Positions 51,721 through 60,302 of a stretch of DNA of 64,000 bases are shown piece by piece. The position numbers were made by a program, and so were the translations under genes. The stretch is taken from assembly GCA_023715865.1 (NCBI GenBank), contig JAMBOW010000004.1, forward strand, positions 124,001 to 188,000, in the 5' to 3' direction. The notes below the pieces were generated by a model. That model saw nothing but the letters and a program-made list of their open reading frames with translations, did no database searches and was not told the origin of the DNA. Origin of the DNA: Neobacillus mesonae (GTDB taxonomy: Bacteria; Bacillota; Bacilli; Paenibacillales; Paenibacillaceae). Numbering within the stretch: position 1 is the stretch's first letter; the number at the start of each line of letters is the position of its first letter.

Positions 51721-53697
51721 TTATACTCCGAAAGTGTTATACAGTTCATCGACGTTTGTAACTTTCGCCAATCTTTGAACTGTCTCTTCATCCTCGATTG
51801 CTTCCGCAATCTTAGTCAGAATTTGCAGATGCTCTCTGCCTGCTCCCGCAATACCGATGACGAGATAAGCAGTCCCGCCCTCAAACTCAACACCATCCGG
51901 ATATTGGTGAATCACGATTCCGCTTGTTTTGATTTCTTTCTTCGCGTCGCCGACACCGTGTGGAATGGCAACACCGTTCCCGATATATGTGGTTGCTACA
52001 CCTTCGCGTTCAATCATTGCGTCTACATAATGCGGTTGAACATATCCAGCAGCTACCAGCGCTTTTCCTGCACGGCGGATCGCATCTTCCTTGCTCTCTG
52101 TTGGGAGCTGAAGAACGATATTCTCCTTGCGCAGCACACCGCTGCCAGCATTCTCTTCATTGTCTGCAGCAGCATTCTCAGGGAATGTTTTTTCAAGGCT
52201 TTCTGTTACATCTTCCTGTGCATAATTCGGAACAGGGGACTCAGCCGTCTGCGTAGATTTAGCTTTCAGGTCTTGAATCAGTTTATCGTAAATCGGATTG
52301 TTTACAAAATTATCAATCGAAACGTGAACGGCGTTCGGCGCTTTAGCCTTAGCTCTGGCCGTCAGATTTTGCTGAGTGACAACAAGGTCTGCATCCGGAG
52401 GAATGTTCTCGATTGCCGTATTGGTAACATCAATCGGCAGACCAGCCGCTTTAACTTTTTTACGGAAAGACGTAGCACCCATTGCACTCGATCCCATACC
52501 AGCATCACATGCGAAAATAATTTTGTTAATTTGGCCTTTACTGTTTAGATCAGCAGTAGGAGCATCAGCTTCTGCTGCAATCCCTTTGCTGCTGTTTTTA
52601 GCTTGAGATACGGCTTCCTTCGCTTTTTCCAAATCCTCGTCTGTCGCAGCAGATCTGCGCAGGAACAGGGAGGACAGAAGGAATGAAACAACAGTTGCTA
52701 CAAGGACACCTGCAAGAATTGGAATATATCCGCCTTTTGGTGACATGAGCATGAGTGCAATGATACTTCCTGGAGAAGCGGCTGCAATAAGTCCTGCATC
52801 GAGCAGGTTAAAAGTAAACACGCCTGCCATACCAGAAACGATGACAGATACGAACATGATCGGCTTCATGAGTACATACGGGAAGTATACCTCGTGAATA
52901 CCGCCAAAGAAATGGATGATGGCTGCACCCGGTGCGGATCCTTTAATGGAGCCTTTACCGAAGAACGAGTAGGCCAGCAGAACCCCAAGACCAGGGCCTG
53001 GATTAGCTTCAAGCAAGAACATAATGGATTTGCCCACATCTTCGGCTTGTTGAATCCCGAGCGGGCTAAGTATCCCGTGGTTGATCGCATTGTTTAGGAA
53101 CAGAATTTTGGCCGGTTCAATAAAGATGGACACCAGCGGGAGCAGTCCCAGATTTAGAATGGCATCAACACCGGATGCAAGCAGATTCGTAAAGGCAGTT
53201 ACAACAGGCCCGATACCGTAGAAGCCGGCGATAGCCAGCAGCATACCGATAATCCCAGCAGAGAAGTTGTTCACAAGCATTTCAAAGCCGGATGGAGTTT
53301 TACTGCCGATATATTTATCGAACTGTTTAATAATATATCCACCAAGAGGACCCATAATCATAGCACCGATAAACATCGGGATATCTGCACCGACAATTAC
53401 CCCCATCGCTGCAATGGCACCGAGCACACCGCCGCGATGATCATGAATCGCTTTACCTCCGCTGTATGCAATAAGCAGCGGCAGGAGGTATTTGATCATT
53501 GGATCAACTAGGGAAGCCAAATCTGCATTAGGGAAATAACCTGCTTCAATAAATAGTGCGGTTAGAAAACCCCAGGCAATGAATGCCCCGATATTCGGCA
53601 TCACCATAGCGCTTAGGAAACGGCCAAATTTTTGTGTAGCCTGTTTCAAAGCCCCGGATTTTTTTGGAGCTGGAGCGCTTTGTTCGAGCGTACTCAT
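51721..53697 (-). CDS. mtlA: Mannitol PTS permease EIICBA, fully fused
   Basis: Residues 1-350 form the membrane IIC domain, with the substrate motif GIHEVY at 266-271. Residues about 390-480 are the IIB domain, phosphorylated cysteine C397 in FACDAGMGSS, and 520-658 the IIA domain, active histidine H580 in AIPHG. Bacillus and Geobacillus usually split the IIA part off as mtlF; here it is fused, as in enteric MtlA. It imports and phosphorylates mannitol. Its ATG overlaps the mtlR stop by four bases. Confidence 0.95.
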   Translation of the reverse strand: MSTLEQSAPAPKKSGALKQATQKFGRFLSAMVMPNIGAFIAWGFLTALFIEAGYFPNADLASLVDPMIKYLLPLLIAYSGGKAIHDHRGGVLGAIAAMGVIVGADIPMFIGAMIMGPLGGYIIKQFDKYIGSKTPSGFEMLVNNFSAGIIGMLLAIAGFYGIGPVVTAFTNLLASGVDAILNLGLLPLVSIFIEPAKILFLNNAINHGILSPLGIQQAEDVGKSIMFLLEANPGPGLGVLLAYSFFGKGSIKGSAPGAAIIHFFGGIHEVYFPYVLMKPIMFVSVIVSGMAGVFTFNLLDAGLIAAASPGSIIALMLMSPKGGYIPILAGVLVATVVSFLLSSLFLRRSAATDEDLEKAKEAVSQAKNSSKGIAAEADAPTADLNSKGQINKIIFACDAGMGSSAMGATSFRKKVKAAGLPIDVTNTAIENIPPDADLVVTQQNLTARAKAKAPNAVHVSIDNFVNNPIYDKLIQDLKAKSTQTAESPVPNYAQEDVTESLEKTFPENAAADNEENAGSGVLRKENIVLQLPTESKEDAIRRAGKALVAAGYVQPHYVDAMIEREGVATTYIGNGVAIPHGVGDAKKEIKTSGIVIHQYPDGVEFEGGTAYLVIGIAGAGREHLQILTKIAEAIEDEETVQRLAKVTNVDELYNTFGV

Positions 53698-55823
53698 AAT
53701 TGTTCAACCTCCATTGTAAATTGTTCAATTTTTCTTAAATACAAATCTTTCATAATGCCTTGAATTTCCAGGTTTAATTCTTCAGGCGTAGCCTTCGTCA
53801 GGCGAACAGCAAAGCCGGGCCGGTCAATCAAGGATTTACTTACTTCACTCGCTGCTTCGAGATAAGTCCGGTCACTTTCGCGCGGAGCAAGCAGAACAAT
53901 AGCCGCAGTCAGCCGAGATTTCTCGGATGTACCGTAAGATATCGGCTCCGTGAAACGCAGGATGTTCAGTGTCAGCTGCTGAATGACCGTGGAACGGCAG
54001 TGCAGAAGAAAGATTCCTTCCTGAGACAGAATGGTCTCTCCCAGTCTTTCTCGTTCGTGCAGTTCTTGAACTAATTGAACAGAGCCTGCGTCATCCGCGG
54101 AAAACTTTACTGCTATTTTTTCAATAAATGCATCAATTGATTCAAATCTCACTTTGTCCTCAATGAGGAAGTTTTTCATTAAATCCTGAATGCCTTCAAT
54201 TAAAAATTTTTGCTTTTGCAAAGTATCCGGCAATGAAGAAGAAGCCCCCTTATGCTGCGGCACTCTGTCGGTATGAAGAGGGGTGTCCTCAATCATGGAT
54301 CTTACTTTCTCGATGTCCCTCTCTCCAAGCAGCGGTGATACCCGTACTACAGGCAGTTCGCTCGATAAATCAACGGTAGAAATGATAAGATCTACCTGTT
54401 CTTCATAGCTGCTGGCCTCAGCCGCAGACACTACAGCAGCGATCTGCAGTGTAGGAAATTCCTTGCGGATCCTCGCATGCAGCAGACTTGAGGTCCCTAT
54501 ACCGCTCGCGCATACAACAAGCACTTTCAAGGCTGTCCTCATATATCTGGCCTCTGCGTATTCGAGCATAGCACCAAGATGAAGGGCAATATAGCCAATC
54601 TCAGCGTCAGGAATCGGAAGTTCGACATATTCCTCAAGCACCTCAGAACAGCTGCGTGCAATATCATATACACTTGAATACTGTTCTTTAATCTGTCCCA
54701 GAAGCGGATTACGTATATCTAGACCGAGCCTTAACCGCTCCAGGGCTGGACCAAGATGATTGATAAATCCGAAGAACAGCTTGCTGTTGCTTTTAAGTTC
54801 AAGTCCTGTCAGAGCTTCGGCTTTTTTAACAATCTCCCGTGCCAGTCTAACAAGTTCGAAGCTGACATTCTCATAATCTGTTTCCTTTTCCGCATCGAGT
54901 CTGGTTTCAGCACCTTTTAAGTGCATCGTAATATATGCAGTTTCGTCTTCAGGAATTGCCAAGGAAAAGGCTTCCTCCAGCCGATCCACCAGCGTCTGGG
55001 CCGCTGAAAAGGAAGGATGCTGTTTCAGCTTATGAAGCACCTGAGCCGGAATGGCAATTTGTTGACCTGCACGAATTCTTTCAATGGCAAGCGCCAAATG
55101 AACAGCAAGCCCAATAAATGCACTGTCGGTCAGCTTCAGCTGCATGGTCTGCTCTAGCTCAGATAAATACTTCTCAAGCTTCAGGATCGTGCTCTCTTCT
55201 ACGAGATTAAGGAGGCGATTACGAATGTGAGATTGGACTTTACCAAGCTTTCTATCACTCTCTTGACCACGATCCCTAATTAAGTGAATGAGTTCATATT
55301 CATCCAAATGCTCATGCAAGAGATGAATAAGGGCAGTCCGAACATCTTTTTCGTTGCCTTCGACATATACGCCGTATCCCGGTTTACGGATAAGATCAAT
55401 ATGAAAACCGGTAAGCCATTCCTCGATACGGTCAAGGTCATTGCTTAGGGTTCCTTCAGTTACCTTGAATTTGGAAGCGAAGGCATAAAGCTTAACGGGC
55501 TCAGATGCAAGCAGCAGCTCAGATATAATAAAGTAGCGGCGTTCGTCCCTTGAGAAAGAAGGGACGATGGACACCGTATCGACTGCAGTCGACAGGCTTG
55601 AGAGAGCATCGCTTTCACCTTCAATCATAAGACCATATCCAGGTTTGCGGGTTAGTGTTACCCCCTGCTCATTCAGCCATTGCTCTGTAATGGGAAGCTC
55701 GCGTTTAATTGTTCGTTCACTGACGTCCAGTTCATCCGATAATTCCCGGACGGTGACATAACGGCCAGACGAAGCAAGGAGAAACCTGGTGATCAGCACT
55801 GCCCGCTTACTAGGTTTCTCCAT
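53694..55823 (-). CDS. mtlR: Mannitol operon activator MtlR
   Basis: The 709-residue protein has an N-terminal Mga/DeoR-type HTH (RYVTVRELSDELDVSERTIKREL), two PRD domains (about 190-400, with conserved histidines such as H238/H299-type positions in GLAVHLALAIER and YITMHLKG), an EIIB-Gat-like domain with VVCASGIGTSS, and an EIIA-Mtl-like domain with a histidine region in ILSQEGIFLLHCRS. PTS phosphorylation at these residues tunes activity. It is first in the operon, ahead of its target mtlA. ATG follows AAAGGAG by 9 bases. A perfect cre lies upstream. Confidence 0.92.
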   Translation of the reverse strand: MEKPSKRAVLITRFLLASSGRYVTVRELSDELDVSERTIKRELPITEQWLNEQGVTLTRKPGYGLMIEGESDALSSLSTAVDTVSIVPSFSRDERRYFIISELLLASEPVKLYAFASKFKVTEGTLSNDLDRIEEWLTGFHIDLIRKPGYGVYVEGNEKDVRTALIHLLHEHLDEYELIHLIRDRGQESDRKLGKVQSHIRNRLLNLVEESTILKLEKYLSELEQTMQLKLTDSAFIGLAVHLALAIERIRAGQQIAIPAQVLHKLKQHPSFSAAQTLVDRLEEAFSLAIPEDETAYITMHLKGAETRLDAEKETDYENVSFELVRLAREIVKKAEALTGLELKSNSKLFFGFINHLGPALERLRLGLDIRNPLLGQIKEQYSSVYDIARSCSEVLEEYVELPIPDAEIGYIALHLGAMLEYAEARYMRTALKVLVVCASGIGTSSLLHARIRKEFPTLQIAAVVSAAEASSYEEQVDLIISTVDLSSELPVVRVSPLLGERDIEKVRSMIEDTPLHTDRVPQHKGASSSLPDTLQKQKFLIEGIQDLMKNFLIEDKVRFESIDAFIEKIAVKFSADDAGSVQLVQELHERERLGETILSQEGIFLLHCRSTVIQQLTLNILRFTEPISYGTSEKSRLTAAIVLLAPRESDRTYLEAASEVSKSLIDRPGFAVRLTKATPEELNLEIQGIMKDLYLRKIEQFTMEVEQL

Positions 55824-55878
55824 ATCTTCACGCTCCTTTCCTGTTTGCAGCAGCGACTGCAGTCTCTTGCCAATATTT

Positions 55879-55892
55879 TGAAAACGGTATCA
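55879..55892 (-). promoter_or_regulatory. CcpA operator (cre) in the mtl promoter region
   Basis: TGAAAACGGTATCA matches the cre consensus TGWNANCGNTNWCA at every fixed position; its reverse complement does too. It lies 56 bases upstream of mtlR, so carbon catabolite repression by CcpA is expected. The remaining 325-base intergenic region upstream of mtlR holds the ABM gene's terminator and no other gene that I see. Confidence 0.85.
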
Positions 55893-55965
55893 TTAACCGG
55901 CTGGAAATTTAGACAGCAAAGCTGCTAACTCAAATTCTAAGTAAAGATTATCTTAATATCAAAGA

Positions 55966-56007
55966 AAAGATGGCCTGTTTTGTCCTCAAGTCACAAGGGC
56001 CATCTTT
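55966..56007 (-). terminator. Terminator of the monooxygenase gene (minus strand)
   Basis: AAAGATGGCC (55966-55975) pairs with GGCCATCTTT (55998-56007), with an inner TTGT/ACAA pair. On the minus strand the stem is followed by TTTTCTTT, and it lies directly after the ABM gene. Confidence 0.65.
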
Positions 56008-56148
56008 AAATAGTATTGTTTAATCAACATAAAAAATTCATGAATCAGCTTATTATGAGGCTTTTGGGAAGGGTATATAAAGATATTACGAAATTTAAGA
56101 GGGTTTGAAACAAAAGGTGTTATGATACACAGTATAAAAACGGTAATG

Positions 56149-56475
56149 CTACATTTCAAAGAAACGGTCCCGCTCCACTTTGGCGACACGGAGAGAGAAG
56201 GATTGATACCATTCTTGTTTGCCCCGTTCCTGGGCGACTTGATGAGCGGAGTGCTCTCTCCATGCTTTTATAGACTCGAGGTCCTTCCAGTAGGACACTG
56301 TGATTCCCAGCTGCTCGTCACGAGCGGACTCCACACCGAGGAAGCCGGGCTGACGGGACGCAAGCTCTACCATTTTGTCCGCCATAGCCCCATATCCATG
56401 ATCTCCTTCTGTGCGTTTAGAGGAAAAGATGACAGCATAGTATGGGGGTTGAAATTGATCTGATTGTAAATTCAT
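56149..56475 (-). CDS. Antibiotic biosynthesis monooxygenase (ABM) domain protein
   Basis: A small ferredoxin-like ABM barrel: YYAVIFSSKRTEGDHGYGAM, QPGFLGVESARDEQLGITVSYWKDLESIKAWREHSAH is the usual two-strand, one-helix arrangement with WRxH. Members degrade haem, oxidise polyketides or act as quinol sensors, so the substrate remains open. ATG with AAGGAG 10 bases upstream. About 108 residues. It is alone on its strand. Confidence 0.85.
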   Translation of the reverse strand: MNLQSDQFQPPYYAVIFSSKRTEGDHGYGAMADKMVELASRQPGFLGVESARDEQLGITVSYWKDLESIKAWREHSAHQVAQERGKQEWYQSFSLRVAKVERDRFFEM

Positions 56476-56594
56476 GGATTAGGCGCTCCTTTTTCACAAA
56501 AAAAACTTCTACTATATATTATAGCAATTTGCACAGGTTAAGAGAATGCAGCGTAATCGTGGATTGAAGCTTGAATAGGAGGAGGTCCTTGTTC

Positions 56595-56717
56595 TTGAAA
56601 ATGAATACGGTTCGAACGATCTGCCCCGTATGCGGCGGAGAATTAAAAAACTTGAAGCATAGTATTTCCTGCAAGTGCGGCAGCAGACTCAAAGGAATCA
56701 TAGGAAAAGCCGGATAA
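56595..56717 (+). CDS. Zinc-ribbon miniprotein
   Basis: The 40-residue product carries ICPVCGGE and SCKCGSRLKG: C-x2-C followed 16 residues later by C-x-C, enough for one zinc site. TTG 56595 is preferred because AGGAGGAGG (56577-56585) is 9 bases upstream; ATG 56601 is an in-frame alternative with a longer gap. It is shorter than most annotated zinc ribbons. No function is known. A terminator follows about 30 bases after the stop. Confidence 0.6.
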   Translation: MKMNTVRTICPVCGGELKNLKHSISCKCGSRLKGIIGKAG

Positions 56718-56744
56718 AGAGGTTAATGACAATCAACAAAAGGG

Positions 56745-56773
56745 CGCTCATCTCAAAGATGGGAGTCTTTTTT
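56745..56773 (+). terminator. Intrinsic terminator
   Basis: CTCATCT pairs with AGATGGG (wobble) followed by T residues; short but well placed after the miniprotein. Confidence 0.6.
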
Positions 56774-56876
56774 ATTGTGCAATAATCTTAATTTGATCTA
56801 GTAAAAATCCGTTATATATATAAGGTTGATTTAATCAGCTAGAACGAAAAATACGACAAGCTAGTGGAGGAACATA

Positions 56877-57710
56877 ATGAATATCATAGAGTCATTGATA
56901 CAGTGCATGCCATTTTTCAAGACAGTAATTCGTGAAGACGCGGCAATCAATATTTATGATCGTAAGAAGTTTCTATACTGGTCCGACAGTAATTCAATCA
57001 AGCTAGATTTTAAAGCTGGCTCACCGTTGTATGAAGAACATCAGGATTTTAAACAGCTGACCAACGGAAACGAACTTACACTTATTAAGCTGCCGGCAGA
57101 GGTGTTTGGCACTCCAATTGAGTCGCTGAATATACCGATCAAGGACGAGAACGGAGAAATACTGGCTGTAATGACAGTCAGCTACAGCATGGAGAACCAA
57201 AGCAAACTGGAAGAACTGATGATGGAAACAGAAGCCATTGCAGAAAGCCTGCTCAGCAGTGTACAGCAAATCGCAGCTCACTCAGAGGAACTGTCTGCTT
57301 CATCTGAGGAAATTTTGAGCAACGCACAAGTTGCAGTACAAAATTCTGCAGGTGTTACAGACGTGACCAATTTCATCAATGAGATTTCGTCACAAACCAA
57401 TTTGCTTGGATTAAATGCGGCAATTGAAGCAGCACGTGTTGGAGAGGCAGGCGCAGGGTTTGGCGTCGTAGCTAAGGAAGTTAGAAAGCTGTCAGAAGAT
57501 ACTAAAGAAGCAACTAAGCGAATTGAGGAATCATTAAGCTCCATTCAGCAGTCGATTAAGCAAATGGAATCAGAGATTAAAGAAGTAGCCGCTGCATCCA
57601 GTGATCAGGCGGGACTCGTCACGAAGTTTATGGAAAGTATTGAGCAGCTAAACACAACAAGCAGCAGCATGAAAGCATTCGTTAGTAAAGTTATTTCTTA
57701 CGAAGTTTAA
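56877..57710 (+). CDS. Soluble chemoreceptor-like signalling protein (MCP domain)
   Basis: The C-terminal half is a methyl-accepting coiled-coil hairpin; its tip is [26 protein letters not shown], the standard MCP signalling tip that contacts CheA and CheW. The N-terminal 110 residues contain no membrane helix and resemble a PAS-like sensor ([38 protein letters not shown]). The coiled coil is short, so it would be a cytoplasmic receptor. GGAGG precedes ATG. No che genes are near. Confidence 0.88.
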   Translation: MNIIESLIQCMPFFKTVIREDAAINIYDRKKFLYWSDSNSIKLDFKAGSPLYEEHQDFKQLTNGNELTLIKLPAEVFGTPIESLNIPIKDENGEILAVMTVSYSMENQSKLEELMMETEAIAESLLSSVQQIAAHSEELSASSEEILSNAQVAVQNSAGVTDVTNFINEISSQTNLLGLNAAIEAARVGEAGAGFGVVAKEVRKLSEDTKEATKRIEESLSSIQQSIKQMESEIKEVAAASSDQAGLVTKFMESIEQLNTTSSSMKAFVSKVISYEV

Positions 57711-57728
57711 GGTACATAGAACATGGAT

Positions 57729-57785
57729 AAAGCATAGAACGGAAATTGCCGATTTCAGGCATACTCCGCTCTATGCTTTTTTTTG
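57729..57785. terminator. Terminator between convergent genes
   Basis: AAAGCATAGAACGGA (57729-57743) pairs with TCCGCTCTATGCTTT (57765-57779), then T. It also lies just past the stop of the frameshifted minus-strand gene. Confidence 0.8.
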
Positions 57786-57790
57786 TATTG

Positions 57791-58031
57791 TCAAAAGATC
57801 TTCTGATTAATCACTTTGGCGGCGAGGTGCTCATTGCTTCTTCGGACATAGACCTCATACTGGGCACTGCCGGACATGCTTACACCCGGGGAGCCGGTAT
57901 CCGAAATGCTGGTTCGATAATCAATGCCGTTATCGCTCGAGTCTGCCAAGTATTTTGTAGAACTCCTGCTCGTTCGTCGATGAATAGATTTGCTGTTTGT
58001 ATCTTGAAAATAGTTTTCTGAAGATGGTCAT
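57791..58031 (-). pseudogene. Small conserved protein split by a frameshift
   Basis: On the minus strand, ATG at 58031 reads MTIFRKLFSRYKQQIYSSTN and on to KILGRLER, then stops. Another minus-strand frame resumes DNGIDYRTSISDTGSPGVSM to a stop at 57791. One extra base near 57935 would separate the halves; without it the product is about 79 residues, GRLEDNGIDYRTS joining smoothly. It resembles small Bacillales proteins of the type KSLYSTHNEQEYYRI, as I remember them. No good ribosome binding site is visible, but the aligned coding sense in both halves suggests a recent pseudogene or a sequencing error. Confidence 0.6.
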
Positions 58032-58119
58032 GATGAGCTTATCTAAATTTCCGATCATAGATTAAATCTCCAGTCTTTTTTTGATAGAATAGTAGGGGTT
58101 ACATAAGTATGAAAATAGA

Positions 58120-58464
58120 ATGGATGAGTATATCTTGATAAGAAAGAGAAGCTTTGCTGTTGTTTTGATGCTGCTGATGCTGACTTCGGCCCATACTCCT
58201 GGGGCTTACGCAAACGGATATAATGACATTGAGGTTGTATCGCATGAAGTCGCTCAAACGGGGTCATTAGGTATTGAAGAGACGGAAATCTCAAAGGAAA
58301 TTCAGGACCGGCTTCGGGAACAGTATGATCTCCCTCAGCCAACTCCTGAGCAACCGCAAATGACAGGTGATTTTGGAATAAGCATCAGCCTTAAAGATAT
58401 GGAGTCGCTGTATACCTTGGAACTGGCACGTTGGATTATGATCATGCTGACGATTTCGTTTTAG
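58120..58464 (+). CDS. Hypothetical small secreted or membrane-bound protein
   Basis: A signal peptide covers about residues 7-31 (AVVLMLLMLTSAHTPGAYANG), followed by a polar region and a final hydrophobic stretch. No family recognised. The start is unclear: ATG 58120 has no visible site, while TTG 58135 (in frame) has GGATGAG upstream. Its last 23 bases overlap the end of the converging acetyltransferase gene, which is unusual for this otherwise uncrowded region and weakens confidence. Confidence 0.4.
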   Translation: MDEYILIRKRSFAVVLMLLMLTSAHTPGAYANGYNDIEVVSHEVAQTGSLGIEETEISKEIQDRLREQYDLPQPTPEQPQMTGDFGISISLKDMESLYTLELARWIMIMLTISF

Positions 58465-59218
58465 CAATAGCGGTTAACCTTTTGATGACAGAGTGAACGG
58501 TTAATCTGTGGAAGGATACCAGCTGCCCTTCATAAACCGCAGCAAACACACCATAAGGCGTAGGGGAGAGGTGCAGCAGCTCCTCTCTATTTTTTATGTC
58601 CAGGACAGTGGCTTCTATTCCCAGTGTATGAGCGCCTTCTATTATATTGTTTGTTGCAATCTCAACGTACGGGCACTGAAAGGAGCGCAGTACGGTTAGA
58701 CCCTTGAATCGGCTGAGGCGTTCATCCCAATTGGCAGGAAAATGAGGAGTAGGGCTGCATTCTTTGATTGAATAGACTAACAGCTCGAATCCGTATGGCG
58801 CGTTGTCCACTTGTACAAATCCGTTTCTGATAAATACTTCCTTACTAGGTGTCCATGATGTATCCGGGTTTGTCAACACGACGACGCCATGCTTTCCCTG
58901 CGACTTTGCATCTTTCACGCAGTGCTCGATCAGCTGAGTTCCATAACCTTTTCCTGATGCACTTACCCATAGACAATGAATTACGATATACTGATCGGCA
59001 TACACCGCTCTAGAAGAGTATTCCGCCTCCGTATACTCTATAAATCCTGCCGGCTTGTTGTTCTCCATTAATTGAACGTACTTCAATCCCTTCTCTATTT
59101 GCTCAGACAGCCATTTATGTTTATTGATGTACCCTGTATCGTTCTTTTTGCTTCTAAGACAGAAGCTCCCCGTTCCTTCCAACAGCTGCGTACTAAGCTC
59201 ATTAAGCTGAACATTCAT
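58442..59218 (-). CDS. GNAT acetyltransferase with YoaP-like C-terminal domain
   Basis: The N-terminal GNAT domain shows VIHCLWVSASGKGYGTQLIEHCVKDA and a C-terminal region of about 100 residues (NIIEGAHTLGIEATVLDIKNREELLHLSPTPYGVFAAVYEG), matching the YoaP domain of Bacillus. CoA-dependent acetyl transfer to an unknown acceptor is likely. ATG 59218 is used, with a GGGGGG-like site; the ATG 8 codons upstream lacks one. Its end overlaps the small secreted protein gene on the other strand. Confidence 0.82.
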   Translation of the reverse strand: MNVQLNELSTQLLEGTGSFCLRSKKNDTGYINKHKWLSEQIEKGLKYVQLMENNKPAGFIEYTEAEYSSRAVYADQYIVIHCLWVSASGKGYGTQLIEHCVKDAKSQGKHGVVVLTNPDTSWTPSKEVFIRNGFVQVDNAPYGFELLVYSIKECSPTPHFPANWDERLSRFKGLTVLRSFQCPYVEIATNNIIEGAHTLGIEATVLDIKNREELLHLSPTPYGVFAAVYEGQLVSFHRLTVHSVIKRLTAIAKTKSSA

Positions 59219-59303
59219 TTCGCAAGCCCCCCTGAAAACCATGATTAAGGATAGCTTCTATTTAAAACATTCAAACCCCTTTATATAGCTGAAAAAAACA
59301 GCG

Positions 59304-59327
59304 AAAAACCGCTTTTAAACAAAGCGG
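59304..59327 (-). terminator. Terminator (minus strand)
   Basis: CCGCTTT and AAAGCGG form the stem, with T residues on the minus strand, after the small gene upstream. Confidence 0.7.
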
Positions 59328-59350
59328 CATAAAGGCTGCTGATGTAAAAT

Positions 59351-59506
59351 TTATTTTTGCTGTTGTTGATCCTTCTCCTCATAAGCGATGAGGGTGATTG
59401 GTAATCCATACTGCTCCGTCAGCTGCTTTTCGGTACGCTGGATTAATTCAAGCGCTTCCGATTGATCGTTCAGCTCTGCAAATTTGTAGCTGTCTTTTGA
59501 CTCCAA
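59351..59506 (-). CDS. Small acidic hypothetical protein
   Basis: A 51-residue frame reads MESKDSYKFAELNDQSEALE and ends AYEEKDQQQQK, predicted helical, with a glutamine-rich tail. TTG at 59506 has an AAGGGAT site 8 bases upstream on the minus strand. I do not recognise it; short proteins of this kind are widespread but unnamed in Paenibacillus. It is followed by its own terminator and precedes the YoaP-type gene on the same strand. Confidence 0.55.
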   Translation of the reverse strand: MESKDSYKFAELNDQSEALELIQRTEKQLTEQYGLPITLIAYEEKDQQQQK

Positions 59507-59694
59507 GAGCTATCCCTTCTTTCCTAAGATGTTTATCTTGTTTTGTGTGAATGGGCAGCTGTTTATGCACATTAAACCGCAAGTTTTTAAAAATAAAGAG
59601 CGAATTAGCTCAAGCATTTATAGCAGCGCTTCCATTATACTCTTATTAAAAATAATCCTGTTTCAGCTGAAGCAGAAAATATGGAGGAACGCTT

Positions 59695-60165
59695 ATGCCT
59701 GATATGCTCGTTAAACTTTATGATTTGCCTGAGGTGGAAGGAAGGGCAAGCTATGAAAAACGTACAGGTGTCACCATTCGTCGGGCCATTGCACCGGAGA
59801 AGCATGTGGTGAGTGAATGGGTAGGAACCCATTTTGGCAAAGGGTGGGTTAGTGAATGCGAGGTTGCTTTTGCCCGATCACCGATTACCTGCCTGGTTGC
59901 TGTAGAGAATGGTAAAATGCTTGGCTTTGCCTGCTATGATGCTACGGTGAAAGGATTTTTTGGACCGACAGGGGTTGACGAGCATGAGCGGGGACGCGGA
60001 ATCGGTAAGATGCTGCTGCTCTATGCACTGGATGATATGAGGCAGGATGGTTATGGTTATGCAGTTATCGGAGGAGCGGGACCTGTTGATTTTTACGCAA
60101 AAACAGCCGGTGCGACCGTGATTGAGGGTTCAGTGCCCGGAGTGTATAAGGGGATGTTATCCTAA
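59695..60165 (+). CDS. GNAT-family N-acetyltransferase
   Basis: After about 25 polar residues comes a GNAT domain: VTIRRAIAPEKHVVSEWVG, FGPTGVDEHERGRGIGKMLLLYAL and GYAVIGGAGPVDFYAKTAGA with the acetyl-CoA loop R-G-R-G-I-G-K. Length 156, single domain. Acceptor unknown. GGAGGA 8 bases before ATG. It ends at a terminator and is not obviously linked to its neighbours. Confidence 0.88.
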   Translation: MPDMLVKLYDLPEVEGRASYEKRTGVTIRRAIAPEKHVVSEWVGTHFGKGWVSECEVAFARSPITCLVAVENGKMLGFACYDATVKGFFGPTGVDEHERGRGIGKMLLLYALDDMRQDGYGYAVIGGAGPVDFYAKTAGATVIEGSVPGVYKGMLS

Positions 60166-60186
60166 TCAGGTAGATTAAATATGATG

Positions 60187-60236
60187 AACGCCTTTTGGCC
60201 ATGCTCAGAAATTGGTGCGTGGCGAAGGCGTTTTTT
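60187..60236 (+). terminator. Intrinsic terminator
   Basis: AACGCCTT pairs with AAGGCGTT, with an inner GGCCATG/CGTGGC pair, then TTTTTT. Confidence 0.75.
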
Positions 60237-60247
60237 GATTTATGGCA

Positions 60248-60294
60248 TTGATCTGTAGATAACACATATGATACTATTAGACCGAATAGTCGGT
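60248..60294 (+). promoter_or_regulatory. TetR promoter with operator
   Basis: A TTGATC / GATACT promoter (16-base spacer) is followed by the inverted repeat ACCGAATAGTCGGT (60281-60294), placed at the transcription start. The same element lies before the MFS gene, which supports repression of both by the TetR protein encoded here. Confidence 0.65.
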
Positions 60295-60302
60295 TTATTG
60301 AA

